A DNA stretch of 64,000 nt from Novosphingobium capsulatum NBRC 12533. Lineage in GTDB: Bacteria; Pseudomonadota; Alphaproteobacteria; Sphingomonadales; Sphingomonadaceae. Positions 27,014-35,226 of this stretch are shown one piece after another. The stretch spans positions 54,900 to 118,899 of the forward strand of contig NZ_BCYV01000019.1 of the NCBI RefSeq assembly GCF_001598375.1, written 5' to 3'. The notes under the pieces were generated by a model. It worked only from the letters and a program-made list of their open reading frames with translations. It did no database searches and had not been told where the DNA came from. The position numbers were made by a program, and so were the translations under genes. Every line of letters begins with the position of its first letter. Within the stretch, counting starts at the first letter, position 1.

Positions 27014-27283
27014 CTAGGCGGCGTGGACCAATTCCACAACGCCACGGTTGCCCTATAAAAGGCCCTGGCGAGGCGTGAGGACGAAGCAAGAGTGGGCCTC
27101 TCGCAAGGCCGAGCAACGCTGCCAGGGCCTTTTATAGGGCAACCCCTTTGGGGCTGGACCAAAAACCGCCATTCCCGCGTCGGCTCGTCGCGCAATATTC
27201 CCGATATTCCGCCTCCTCGCCTCCTTGAACTGGCGGTTTTTGCCTCCAGCCGTGGCGCTGTGGAATTGGTCCACGCCGCCTAG
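27014..27283. repeat. Nested inverted-repeat element (possible MITE or structured RNA)
   Basis: Most of the 526-bp gap between secE and the gene at 27383 is this element. Its outer arms, 27014-27047 and 27250-27283, match at 33 of 34 positions as an inverted repeat and both end in CTAG. Inside, directly abutting the left arm, 27048-27069 and 27121-27142 are a perfect 22-bp inverted repeat, whose loop holds a smaller GGCCT/AGGCC hairpin. A third pair (AAAAACCGCCA / TGGCGGTTTTT) lies at 27161-27171 and 27231-27241. The whole folds as one stem bearing two arms. No credible ORF lies within. CTAG ends would fit the YTAR target duplications of IS5-type transposases. Confidence 0.85.
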
Positions 27284-27382
27284 CACCCAAGGCGCCTGCT
27301 GCGCGCCAGCGTAAAAGACTCGGATACGAGCGGGCATTGATCCGTTAAGGTGAGCAAACGCATCCTCAAGGAGTGCCCGACC

Positions 27383-27904
27383 ATGCGCGCCATTGCCGCA
27401 ACCGCTGCCCTGATCCTGGGCACCGCCATCAGCCTGCCAGCCATGGGCCAGCAGGCCACCACCGACACCACTTCGCGCACGCCGCTGCCGGGCACCCCGC
27501 CGGGGGTCAGCAGCCGGGCGACGATCGGCGCCGGCATCGGCCCGATGACCGGGGTGAGCCCCGCCATCGGCCCGGTGCGCTCTCCCGGCGGCGACGGTAC
27601 GGGCCGCCCCCAGCCGGGCACGCCTGCCGATCCGGCAGCCACCAGCCTCAACAGCACGGGCATGGCCGGCGGCTTTGGCACCAGCCGCCGCACCACGATC
27701 GGCCAGGGCGGCGCAACCGGCACAGCGCAAAGCGCGCTGGGCAGCACGCTGCGCAGCCCGGTCGATCCGATGGGCCGGGCGATGACCGGCGCCACCGGGG
27801 GATCGACCCTGGGCGGCGGCGCGGCGGGTAGCACGGGAAGCCGGGCCGGCCACGCGGGCACCACCACGGGTGGTGCTGCCAGCGGCACCACGGGCGGGCT
27901 GTGA
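27383..27904 (+). CDS. Hypothetical secreted Gly/Thr/Pro-rich protein
   Basis: Unrecognised 173-aa protein. A clear Sec signal (MRAIAATAALILGTAISLPA, cut after AMG or MGQ) precedes a low-complexity chain rich in Gly, Thr, Pro, Ala and Ser with almost no hydrophobic core, so it is probably disordered in the periplasm or outside the cell. AAGGAG lies ~10 bp before the ATG and a terminator follows the stop, so it is likely a real single-gene unit. Confidence 0.7.
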   Translation: MRAIAATAALILGTAISLPAMGQQATTDTTSRTPLPGTPPGVSSRATIGAGIGPMTGVSPAIGPVRSPGGDGTGRPQPGTPADPAATSLNSTGMAGGFGTSRRTTIGQGGATGTAQSALGSTLRSPVDPMGRAMTGATGGSTLGGGAAGSTGSRAGHAGTTTGGAASGTTGGL

Positions 27905-27921
27905 AACGACGGTGAACCAAT

Positions 27922-27960
27922 GAAAAAGGCCGCATCCCAAACGGGTTGCGGCCTTTTTCA
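27922..27960. terminator. Bidirectional terminator
   Basis: AAAAAGGCCGCA and TGCGGCCTTTTT form a 12-bp stem with a ~13-nt loop, and each strand ends in a T-run. It can end the hypothetical gene at 27383 from the left and the tRNA-Trp transcript from the right. Confidence 0.88.
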
Positions 27961-27985
27961 ACACATGGCCATCACGCGGTGGTGA

Positions 27986-28061
27986 TGGCAGGAGCGGGGG
28001 GACTCGAACCCACGGCCCTCGGTTTTGGAGACCGATGCTCTACCAACTGAGCTACGCTCCT
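27986..28061 (-). tRNA. tRNA-Trp (anticodon CCA)
   Basis: On the minus strand a complete 76-nt cloverleaf is seen. The acceptor stem AGGAGCG pairs with CGCTCCT; the D-arm is GCTCAGTTGGTAGAGC; the anticodon loop is CTCCAAA with anticodon CCA; the T-arm contains GGTTCGAGTCC; and CCA is encoded at the 3' end. tRNA-Trp next to secE-nusG is a common bacterial arrangement. TTGCGC-17 bp-TAAGGG just upstream is a weak promoter candidate. Confidence 0.98.
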
Positions 28062-28130
28062 GTGCTCGTGACGGCCCCTTAATGGGTTGACGCGGGCAGC
28101 GCAACCGGCGGATGAAGATTTTCAACGATC

Positions 28131-28937
28131 ATGTTGCAACCTGTGAATTCCATCATTCCGCCCGATCTGCTGCTCAGGGCCTATCGCGCCGGGATATTTC
28201 CCATGGCCGATAGCCGCGACGATCCCGATGTCTATTGGGTGGAGCCGCGCCTGCGCGCGATCCTGCCGCTCGATGGCTTTCATTGCTCGCACTCGCTGGC
28301 ACGCACGCTGCGCCGGGGGCGCTTTACAGTCACCTGCAACGCCGCGTTCGATGCCGTGATCGATTCGTGCGCGGCCCCGCGCGATGGCGCGCAGGACAGC
28401 TGGATTTCGCAGCGTATCCGCGAAAGCTATCGCACGCTCCACACCCTGGGCCATGCCCATTCGATCGAAACCTGGGCAACCGGGCCAGATGGCCGGCGCA
28501 CTTTGGTGGGCGGGCTTTATGGCGTGGGCTTTGCCCGCGTATTCTGCGGCGAAAGCATGTTCAGCCGGCAAAGCGATGCGTCGAAAGTGGCGCTGGCCTG
28601 GCTGGTCGCGGCGCTGCGCCATGCCGGCGTGGTCTTGCTCGATTGCCAGTTTTCCACCCCGCACCTGGCCTCGCTGGGGGCGGTGGAAATCCCGCAGGCC
28701 GATTATCTTGCCCGGCTGGACGACGCGGGGCGTTACTGCGTGGGCGAATCGGCAGGCGTGCCGCCGTCTTCCATCACCGGGGCATCATCGGCCGGGGCGT
28801 TGTCATCGGGCTCTTCCGCAGGGGCGGCGGCGGGCTTGCCGGCAGGCTTTGCCGCGCTCTTGGCCGCAGCGGCCGAGGCTGGGCTGTCTTCCTCGCCGGG
28901 GAACTTCATCGCGCAGTTCTTGACCCAGACATCATAG
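28131..28937 (+). CDS. aat: Leucyl/phenylalanyl-tRNA--protein transferase, with abnormal C-terminal extension
   Basis: Adds Leu or Phe from its tRNA to proteins with N-terminal Arg or Lys, marking them for ClpSAP. The core is clear: IIPPDLLLRAYRAGIFPMAD, VYWVEPRLRAILPLD and GGLYGVGFARVFCGESMFSR, then SLGAVEIPQADYLARL. The known fold ends near residue 205. The frame then runs ~60 residues further as a Ser/Ala/Gly-rich tail, fully antisense to the 3' part of the convergent DUF2155 gene (overlap 28733-28937). The tail probably reflects loss of the original stop codon. The core assignment is firm. Confidence 0.92.
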   Translation: MLQPVNSIIPPDLLLRAYRAGIFPMADSRDDPDVYWVEPRLRAILPLDGFHCSHSLARTLRRGRFTVTCNAAFDAVIDSCAAPRDGAQDSWISQRIRESYRTLHTLGHAHSIETWATGPDGRRTLVGGLYGVGFARVFCGESMFSRQSDASKVALAWLVAALRHAGVVLLDCQFSTPHLASLGAVEIPQADYLARLDDAGRYCVGESAGVPPSSITGASSAGALSSGSSAGAAAGLPAGFAALLAAAAEAGLSSSPGNFIAQFLTQTS

Positions 28938-29392
28938 ACCGGATGCTCGACGACGTTGAGCGACGGCGAATTCTTGAACAGCCAGCCGGAAAAGACCTTG
29001 TGCCAGGTCAGCTTCTGTTCGGTGGTGGCGCGTTCTTCGACAAACAGCTGAACGAAAGCGCCGGTTTCGGCCGGGTCTTCCCACGGCGCGGTGCGCTCGC
29101 ACGTGCCCAGGCGCACGATGGCATTGCCGATGCGCCGCGCCTCGCCCGAACGCAGCACGATGTCCTGCGTGATGTTGTTGCGCTTGTTGAGGAAGCCCAG
29201 CGTGGCGACGCGGTCCTTGACCGGGGTGCCGTAATCGCTTTCGGCCGCGCCGCTGGCCGCCGGCATCGGCGCGGCGGCTGTCGCCTCGCCCGGAGGGGCG
29301 GTTTCGGCCGGCTCGCGGTGGTTGCAGCCGGCCAGCAACAGCGTGCCGCCGGCCAGCAGGACCGCAACCGACAGCGCGCGGCGGGCAGGCAT
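28733..29392 (-). CDS. DUF2155 lipoprotein
   Basis: Predicted lipoprotein, 219 aa, with lipobox LLAGC at ~24. The DUF2155 core includes TLGFLNKRNNITQDIVLRSG and TWHKVFSGWLFKNSPSLNVVEHPVYDVWVKNC. The C-terminal ~45 residues are Ala/Pro/Glu/Asp-rich and lie opposite the aat extension. The start overlaps the NDUFA12 stop as TGATG. The family is common beside NDUFA12-like genes in alphaproteobacteria; its function is unknown. Confidence 0.88.
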   Translation of the reverse strand: MPARRALSVAVLLAGGTLLLAGCNHREPAETAPPGEATAAAPMPAASGAAESDYGTPVKDRVATLGFLNKRNNITQDIVLRSGEARRIGNAIVRLGTCERTAPWEDPAETGAFVQLFVEERATTEQKLTWHKVFSGWLFKNSPSLNVVEHPVYDVWVKNCAMKFPGEEDSPASAAAAKSAAKPAGKPAAAPAEEPDDNAPADDAPVMEDGGTPADSPTQ

Positions 29393-29805
29393 CAGCCTTC
29401 GGGCGACCAGGCTTCGTAATCGCCGGTGGCAGCGGCGCGATGGCCACCGCGTTCCAGCGCGCCCTGCGGGCGATAGGCCGCGGCAGTGCCCGTGGCGTTG
29501 GGGGTGAATTCCACTTCCCAGATGCGCGGCGGCGGCAGGTTGCTTTCCGGCACGCCATCGAGCGTGCCATGCAGCCAGCCATGCCATTCGGCCGGCACGC
29601 GGCTGGCGTCGTTGGCGCCGTTGTAGATCACCCAGCGACGCTCGCGGCCCTGGAACGGATGTCCCTTGGGATACGGCTTCTTGGCCCGGTAATACTTGTT
29701 GCCCTGGGCATCGTGGCCCACGAGTTCGCCATTGCGGGCGCTGTCGAGCAGGGTGCCGAAGGTGGCGCCGTCCCACCAGGTGAAGATCTTGCCGAGAATG
29801 CTCAT
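29392..29805 (-). CDS. NDUFA12-like NADH:ubiquinone oxidoreductase accessory subunit
   Basis: A 137-aa homologue of the mitochondrial complex I accessory subunit NDUFA12/B17.2, found in alphaproteobacterial complex I. Signatures are ILGKIFTWWDGATFGT, NKYYRAKK and RRWVIYNGANDASRVPAEWHGWLH. The main nuo genes are not in the window. The start is set at MSILGKIF; the upstream extension lacks family character. It is translationally coupled to the DUF2155 gene. Confidence 0.93.
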   Translation of the reverse strand: MSILGKIFTWWDGATFGTLLDSARNGELVGHDAQGNKYYRAKKPYPKGHPFQGRERRWVIYNGANDASRVPAEWHGWLHGTLDGVPESNLPPPRIWEVEFTPNATGTAAAYRPQGALERGGHRAAATGDYEAWSPEG

Positions 29806-29871
29806 GAAGCTCTTGTTCCAGTTGCCGCCCGCCGCAGCGGGTTTCCTTGCCCCTAGCCCCTGCAAGGGGGA

Positions 29872-29906
29872 GTCGGCAAGGGTGCTGTTGCACCTGCGTT
29901 GCCGAC
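29872..29906 (-). other. Hairpin between DUF192 and NDUFA12 genes
   Basis: GTCGGCAA/TTGCCGAC (8 bp) encloses a second short stem, GGTG/CACC. It lies 15 bp after the DUF192 stop and has no T-run. It may attenuate read-through or stabilise the upstream mRNA. Confidence 0.35.
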
Positions 29907-29921
29907 GATCCCTTCAGGCGT

Positions 29922-30443
29922 TTACCAGGCGATCTTGTCACCGGGCTTGAGCCCGATCTGCGCGGCGCGCCCGCCATTGAGTTCGAGCACGGCCGCCGCC
30001 GGCCCGGTGGAGGGCAGCGGGCTCAGGTCATAGGGCACGGCGTTGGCCGCCACGTTGAGCACGCGGTGGTTGGGGCCGATGAAGATGATGTCGAGCGGGA
30101 TCACCGTGTTCTTCATCCAGAACGCGGCCATGCGCGGCGGGTCCATCGGAAAGATCATGCCTTCGTCCGCGCCCATCGCGGTGCGGAACATCAGGCCCTT
30201 TTCCTGCTCCTCGCCGGTCACGGCCACTTCCACGCGAAACTGGTGGGTGCCGCCCTTGGTGGCGATCGCCAGGGGAATGACCTTGAGGCCCGAGATCGGA
30301 TGGACGCCGACCGCGCCGGTGGGCGCGGGCATGGCATCGGACTTGTGATGGCCGGCGTCGGCCGTGGCCGGGGAACAGGCCATGATGCCCAGTGCCAGGG
30401 CGAGTGCCGCGCCCATCATCCCGGTCTTAATCGTCTGCGTCAT
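29922..30443 (-). CDS. DUF192 family lipoprotein
   Basis: Predicted lipoprotein, 173 aa; lipobox IMAC near residue 23. The DUF192 core holds the conserved features FRVEVAVTGEEQEKGLMFR, GMIFPM, FWMKNTVIPLDIIFIG and ELNGGRAAQIGLKPGD. The function is not established. The start lies 17 bp inside the end of recX, so translation is coupled to it. Confidence 0.9.
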   Translation of the reverse strand: MTQTIKTGMMGAALALALGIMACSPATADAGHHKSDAMPAPTGAVGVHPISGLKVIPLAIATKGGTHQFRVEVAVTGEEQEKGLMFRTAMGADEGMIFPMDPPRMAAFWMKNTVIPLDIIFIGPNHRVLNVAANAVPYDLSPLPSTGPAAAVLELNGGRAAQIGLKPGDKIAW

Positions 30444-31023
30444 AAACCCAATCTTCCGCTTCGCGTTCGCCCGCTGCATTCACCAGCGCGCGCGCCATGG
30501 CAAGGGGGTGCCCTGCCCTGAGGAACACGGCCACCTGCTTTTCCCGCACGGCCGGGTCGATCCGCCCATCGTCATCGCGCGGGCCGAACGGGCCAAGCCG
30601 CCGCTTGCGCGCCAGGGCCAGCGCGGCGGCGCGGGCCTGCTGGGCCGAACCCATCGCCTCTTCGCGCAGATCCGGCGCGATGCCGGCCTGGCCCAGATCC
30701 TGGGCAATGCGCCGCGCCCCCAGCCCGCGCCGGCGCAAGCTGGCGCCGCGCATGCGCGCATAGCCTTCATCGCTGACATAGCCCGCGTCGGCCATGCGCG
30801 CGATGATCGCGGCCACATCGGGCGGGCTGGGCGCATCTTCATCCCAGCCGCGTTCGCGCAGCTTGCGGTTGAGATAGGCCGACAGCTTGCCGGTACTGGT
30901 GGCAAAGCGGGCGACGTAACCCAGTGCCAGTTCATCGAGCAGCGCCGCATCGAGCGGACGAGGAGGCCGCCGTGTGCGACGATCTGGTACATCAGGGCGG
31001 TTCACGCCATATTCGTGCCACAC
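30427..31023 (-). CDS. recX: Regulatory protein RecX
   Basis: RecA modulator of ~198 aa. The three-helix repeats are visible (YLNRKLRERGW; VAAIIARMADAGYVSDEGYARMR; GARRIAQDLGQAGI), matching RecX despite low identity expected for the family. The frame opens at a GTG that abuts GGAG with no spacer; a second GTG 18 bp inside (31005) could be the true start. It is not beside recA, unlike in many bacteria, but in a DUF192 gene pair. Confidence 0.8.
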   Translation of the reverse strand: MWHEYGVNRPDVPDRRTRRPPRPLDAALLDELALGYVARFATSTGKLSAYLNRKLRERGWDEDAPSPPDVAAIIARMADAGYVSDEGYARMRGASLRRRGLGARRIAQDLGQAGIAPDLREEAMGSAQQARAAALALARKRRLGPFGPRDDDGRIDPAVREKQVAVFLRAGHPLAMARALVNAAGEREAEDWVYDADD

Positions 31024-31198
31024 TCCGGACTAAATGAGAACCTCGGGTTACGGTTTCTTGACCATGGGGGCTTGCGCCAAGGCGCTGCCCACGCAAGGAG
31101 CCGCAGCCAGTCAGCCACCATTCACTGCCTTGGGCGGAAGTGGCGGCACAGACCGACTGTTTTAAGACCGATATCTTGTTCCATACCTGGGGTACCGC

Positions 31199-32956
31199 AT
31201 GACCGTTACGGCCGCCGTCGCAGAGAAGATGGCTCTTGTTCCAACGCCAAACGACGATGCGCAGCCGCGCCGTTATGCGGATTTTGCCACGTTCTGTGAT
31301 GCGCTGGACTATGCCGCCCAGGGCGAGCGCGGGTTCAACTTCCACGATCCGCGCGGCACGCTCACGCAGGTCTATCCGTTTTCCCAGCTGCGCAGCGATG
31401 CGCTGGTTGCGGCCCGTCGCCTGGTGGCGCGCGGGGTCAAGCCGGGTGACCGGCTGGCGCTGATCGCCGAAACCGGCCCGGAATTTGCCGCGCTGTTCTG
31501 CGGCGCGGTCTATGCCGGTGCCTGGCCGGTGCCGCTGCCGCTGCCGACCAGCTTTGGCGGCAAGGAAAACTATATCGACCAGCTCGCTGTGCAGTTGGCC
31601 AGCTCGGACCCGTGCCTGCTGGTCTATCCCGGCGAACTGGCAGAGATGTGCGGACAGGCCGCCGCGCGCCAGGGTTGCCCGGGGCTGAGCTGGGCTGCGT
31701 TCGACGAAGGCGCGCTGGCCGATGGCGAACTGCCCACGGCCGATCCCGACGCGATCTGCTATCTGCAATATTCCAGCGGCTCCACCCGCTTTCCCCATGG
31801 CGTGGCCGTTACGCACCGCGCGCTGCTCGCCAACCTGGCCGGCCATTCGCATGGCATGGACATTGGCGACGGCGATCGCTGCGTCAGCTGGCTGCCGTGG
31901 TATCACGACATGGGCCTGGTCGGCTGCTTCCTCTCGCCGATCGCCAACCAGGTTTCGGTCGATTATCTCAAGACCGAGGATTTCGCGCGCCGCCCGCTCG
32001 CCTGGCTCGACCTGATCAGCCGCAACCAGGGCACCACGCTGTCGTATTCGCCGACCTTTGGCTATGACATCTGCGCCCGCCGCATTTCCAGCCAGACCAG
32101 CGTGGCCGACCGGTTCGACCTGTCGCGCTGGCGCGTGGCCGGCAACGGCGCCGACATGATCCGCCCCGACGTGATGCAGGGCTTCGTCAATGCCTTTGCT
32201 GATGCCGGGTTCAAGGCCAGCGCCTTCCTGCCCAGCTATGGCCTGGCCGAAGCGACGCTCGCCGTCACGGTCATGCCGCCGGGCGAAGGCATCCGCGTGG
32301 AACTGGTGGAAGAAGAGCGCCTGTCGGGCAGCCCGCGCGATCTGTCGCGCCCGGCCCGCTATCGCGCCATCGTCAACTGCGGTGTGCCCGTGCTGGGCAT
32401 GGAAGTGGCGATTCGCGGCGAGAATGGCGAAGAACTGGCCCACCACCACATCGGCAAGGTGTGGTGCCGCGGCTCCTCGGTCATGCACTCCTATTTCCGC
32501 GATCCCGAATCGACCGCGGCCTGCATGGTCGACGGCTGGCTCGACACCGGCGACATGGGTTACGTCAACGCGCAGGGCTACCTGTTCATCGTTGGCCGCG
32601 CCAAGGACATGATCATCATCAATGGCAAGAACCACTGGCCGCAGGATATCGAATGGGCAGTGGAACAGCTGCCCGGCTTCCACCAGGGTGACATTGCCGC
32701 GTTCTCGGTGGAAACCGAAAATGGCGAGGAAACCCCGGCCGTGCTGGTGCACTGCCGCGTCTCGGACCCGGAAGAACGGGTGAAGCTGCGCGACCAGATC
32801 CGCGACAAGGTACGCTCGATCACCGGCATGAACTGCGTGGTCGAACTCGTGCCGCCGCGCACCCTGCCGCGCACCAGTTCGGGCAAGCTGAGCCGCGCCA
32901 AAGCCAAGAAGCTGTACCTGTCGGGCGAGATCGAGCCCTATAGCCTGGCAGCCTGA
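31199..32956 (+). CDS. Fatty-acyl-AMP ligase (FAAL-like)
   Basis: AMP-forming acyl-activating enzyme, 585 aa. The P-loop-like motif is YLQYSSGSTRFPHGVAVTH. The A5-type motif is PSYGLAEATLAV, and DTGDMGYVNAQGYLFIVGRAKDMIIINGKNHWPQDIE spans the hinge. The ending LPRTSSGKLSRAKAKKLY has the catalytic Lys. WLPWYHDMGLVG and NGKNHWPQDIE are typical of FAALs, which pass acyl-adenylates to carrier proteins rather than CoA. No carrier-protein, PKS or NRPS gene adjoins it. It is divergent from recX. Confidence 0.88.
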   Translation: MTVTAAVAEKMALVPTPNDDAQPRRYADFATFCDALDYAAQGERGFNFHDPRGTLTQVYPFSQLRSDALVAARRLVARGVKPGDRLALIAETGPEFAALFCGAVYAGAWPVPLPLPTSFGGKENYIDQLAVQLASSDPCLLVYPGELAEMCGQAAARQGCPGLSWAAFDEGALADGELPTADPDAICYLQYSSGSTRFPHGVAVTHRALLANLAGHSHGMDIGDGDRCVSWLPWYHDMGLVGCFLSPIANQVSVDYLKTEDFARRPLAWLDLISRNQGTTLSYSPTFGYDICARRISSQTSVADRFDLSRWRVAGNGADMIRPDVMQGFVNAFADAGFKASAFLPSYGLAEATLAVTVMPPGEGIRVELVEEERLSGSPRDLSRPARYRAIVNCGVPVLGMEVAIRGENGEELAHHHIGKVWCRGSSVMHSYFRDPESTAACMVDGWLDTGDMGYVNAQGYLFIVGRAKDMIIINGKNHWPQDIEWAVEQLPGFHQGDIAAFSVETENGEETPAVLVHCRVSDPEERVKLRDQIRDKVRSITGMNCVVELVPPRTLPRTSSGKLSRAKAKKLYLSGEIEPYSLAA

Positions 32957-32977
32957 TCGTTTTTTTGGGGGGAACAT

Positions 32978-33061
32978 GCCCTCCCCCAACCCCTCCCGCA
33001 AGCGGGAGGGGAGCTAGACCTTCTCCCCCTCCCGCTTGCGGGAGGGGGTCGGGGGGAGGGC
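32978..33061. repeat. GC-rich palindromic repeat, copy B
   Basis: Palindrome with arms beginning GCCCTCCCCCAACCCCTCCC and ending GGGGGTCGGGGGGAGGGC, each with an internal CCTCCCGC..GCGGGAGG-type hairpin. It has the same plan as the repeats at 12274 and 35227 but a different core. It lies between convergent genes, just after a T-run (TTTTTTT near 32961), so it may act as a terminator. Confidence 0.85.
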
Positions 33062-33073
33062 TTGTAGCTCAGC

Positions 33074-33817
33074 TCAAAACGGAATTTCCGCCCCATCCCA
33101 CGCCCACAGCTTGCCGCTGTCGGCCGGGCCGAGCCGCTCCAGCACATGCAGCAGGGCACCGGCCGAATAATCTGGGCTAAACAGCTTTTCAGGCTTTACC
33201 CCGCGCTGGAACGGGGCAGACAGCGCCGTGTCTACCGTGCCGGGATGAAGCGCGGCAGCCACGGCCTGCGGATGGCTGCGGGCCAGTTCGATCGCCAGCC
33301 CGCGCAGCAGCATGTTGAGCGCCGCCTTGGCCGCGCGATAGCCGTGCCAGCCGCCCAGGCGATTGTCGGAGATCGAGCCGACCCGCGCCGAAAGCACGCC
33401 AAACACGCCGCGCCGATCGCGGGGCAGCAGGGCCGGGACATGGGCCATGATCAGCGCCGGGCCGATGGCATTGACGGCAAACTGCTGGGCCAGCGCCGCC
33501 TGGCCCAGAGACCGCACGCTTTTCTCGGGCGGTGTGCCATCGGGCAGCGTCAATTGCCCGGTGGCGACCAGCACCATGTCGAGCGGGCCTTGCTGCGCCA
33601 GCGCGGTGCAAGCCTGCGCCACGCTGGCTTCATCATCATAGTCGAAGGTGAAGGGCCGCACCTTGGCAGTGGCGGCAACGGGGCGGCGGGCGCCGGCATG
33701 GACCACGGCCACATCGTCTTGCCCGGCCAGCGCCGCCACCAGCGCGGCGCCGATGCCACCCGATGCACCGAACACTGCCACATGGCGGCCCCGCGCTTGC
33801 TCATCGTGTACTGTCAT
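33074..33817 (-). CDS. SDR-family NAD(P)-dependent oxidoreductase
   Basis: Short-chain dehydrogenase of 247 aa. The Rossmann motif is VFGASGGIGAAL near the N-terminus. The active-site region has Ser in SARVGSIS and the YxxxK pair in GYRAAKAAL. It resembles the C-factor/CsgA-like branch of the family. The substrate is unknown. ATG 33817 is preferred over TTG 33823. It is convergent with the FAAL gene across repeat B. Confidence 0.9.
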   Translation of the reverse strand: MTVHDEQARGRHVAVFGASGGIGAALVAALAGQDDVAVVHAGARRPVAATAKVRPFTFDYDDEASVAQACTALAQQGPLDMVLVATGQLTLPDGTPPEKSVRSLGQAALAQQFAVNAIGPALIMAHVPALLPRDRRGVFGVLSARVGSISDNRLGGWHGYRAAKAALNMLLRGLAIELARSHPQAVAAALHPGTVDTALSAPFQRGVKPEKLFSPDYSAGALLHVLERLGPADSGKLWAWDGAEIPF

Positions 33818-33999
33818 GGGCAAAGCCTGCGCGCCCTGGCTCTGGCTGTCGAGCGGGCAGAAAGGGCACGCCTGCGCCGCCGGGCGAAACGCATGGGCCG
33901 TTCATCGGAATAGCGCCTTGCGCAGCGCGCGGGCCGGGGCCATCTTCCACGCGCGGAGGGCAAGCTCCCGATCCGCAGAGGAAAAGACAGGACCGCGTC

Positions 34000-35214
34000 A
34001 TGGCATCGACCCCTTCGACCACCACCGCAGAGCAGGCGCCCGGTATTACGCTGACCCCGCCCGATCCCGTGCCGGTCGTGGCCCCGCAGCAGGCCGCCGG
34101 GCTGGTGCCCGTGGCCGAGGAAACGCGCGGCAAGCTGGAGGCCAAGGCCGACGCCTTTGTCACCGAACTGCTGGCCCAGGACGCGGCCAGCCCCGAATTC
34201 GGCAAGCGGGTGGACCAGTTGACGGCGATGGGCCGCAAGGAAATCGCCCAGGCGGCGGGCATGTCCAACCGCTTCCTCGATCGCCCGATCCGCGCGATGG
34301 ACAAGGATTCGGGGGTCGGTGCCGACCTGGCGCAGCTGCGCCGAACGATCGAAGAGCTGGACCCGGCGCGCAAGGGCAACCTGTCTTCGGGGCGCAAGAT
34401 CCTGGGCATCATCCCCTTTGGCAACAGCATGAAGAAGTATTTCGACGGCTATGTTTCCGCGCAAGGCCATATCAAGGCGATCCTGGAACGGCTGGCCGCC
34501 GGCAAGGACGAGCTGTTGATGGACAATGCCGCGATCGATGTGGAGCGGCAGAAGCTGTGGGAGGGGATGGGCCAGCTGGAGCAGATGATCACCATCGCCC
34601 GCCTGCTCGATACCAAGCTGGAAGATGCCGCCGCCGATCTCGATCATACCGACCCGGCCAAGGCCAAGGCGATCCGCGAAAGCGCGCTGTTCTATACCCG
34701 CCAGCGTCTGCAGGATCTGCTGACGCAGATGGCGGTGACCGTGCAGGGCTATCTGGCGCTGGACCTGGTCAAGAAGAACAATGTCGAACTGGTCAAGGGC
34801 GTGGACCGCGCCAGCACCACCACGGTGGCCGCGCTGCGCACCGCCGTGACCGTGGCGCAGGCGATGACCAATCAGCGCCTGGTGCTGGAGCAGATCACCG
34901 CGCTCAACACCACCACGGCCAATATCATCGATTCCACCGGCAAGCTGCTGCGCGAGCAGACCGGGCGTATCCACGAAATGGCGGCGTCCAGCACGATCCC
35001 CCTGGAAACCCTGCAGCGCGCGTTCCAGAACATCTATGACACGATGGACACGATCGACACCTTCAAGCTCAAGGCGCTCGACGCCATGAAGCAGACGGTG
35101 GACACACTTTCGGGCGAAGTGGAAAAGTCCAAGGGCTATATCGCGCGGGCCGAAGGCGCGGCCAAGAACACCCCCCAGGCCAGCGCACCCTCGCTGTTGA
35201 GCCTGGAGGGGTGA
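34000..35214 (+). CDS. TelA/KlaA family toxic-anion-resistance protein
   Basis: Cytoplasmic coiled-coil protein, 404 aa, of the TelA family. Characteristic stretches are IIPFGNSMKKYFDGYVSAQGHI and the repeated pattern around TVAALRTAVTVAQAMTNQRLVLEQI. Family members are linked to tellurite and other envelope stresses and to antibiotics, but the mechanism is unclear. It heads a set with a two-TM protein and a PHA-granule-like protein. GAAAAGACAG upstream of the ATG gives only a weak ribosome site. Confidence 0.9.
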   Translation: MASTPSTTTAEQAPGITLTPPDPVPVVAPQQAAGLVPVAEETRGKLEAKADAFVTELLAQDAASPEFGKRVDQLTAMGRKEIAQAAGMSNRFLDRPIRAMDKDSGVGADLAQLRRTIEELDPARKGNLSSGRKILGIIPFGNSMKKYFDGYVSAQGHIKAILERLAAGKDELLMDNAAIDVERQKLWEGMGQLEQMITIARLLDTKLEDAAADLDHTDPAKAKAIRESALFYTRQRLQDLLTQMAVTVQGYLALDLVKKNNVELVKGVDRASTTTVAALRTAVTVAQAMTNQRLVLEQITALNTTTANIIDSTGKLLREQTGRIHEMAASSTIPLETLQRAFQNIYDTMDTIDTFKLKALDAMKQTVDTLSGEVEKSKGYIARAEGAAKNTPQASAPSLLSLEG

Positions 35215-35226
35215 TGGCAGCTTCAG

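Noticed and set aside
27014..27283. Nested repeat read as an attC/integron or phage attachment site
   Set aside because: No integrase gene and no tRNA-end duplication; arm lengths are far too long for attC.
27053..27964. 303-codon minus-strand frame across the nested repeat and the gene at 27383
   Set aside because: Its sequence is repeat-derived and low complexity, and it is antisense to a signal-peptide gene with its own ribosome site.
30992..33001. 669-codon minus-strand frame opposite the fatty-acyl-AMP ligase
   Set aside because: No recognisable domain; shadow of a well-conserved gene.
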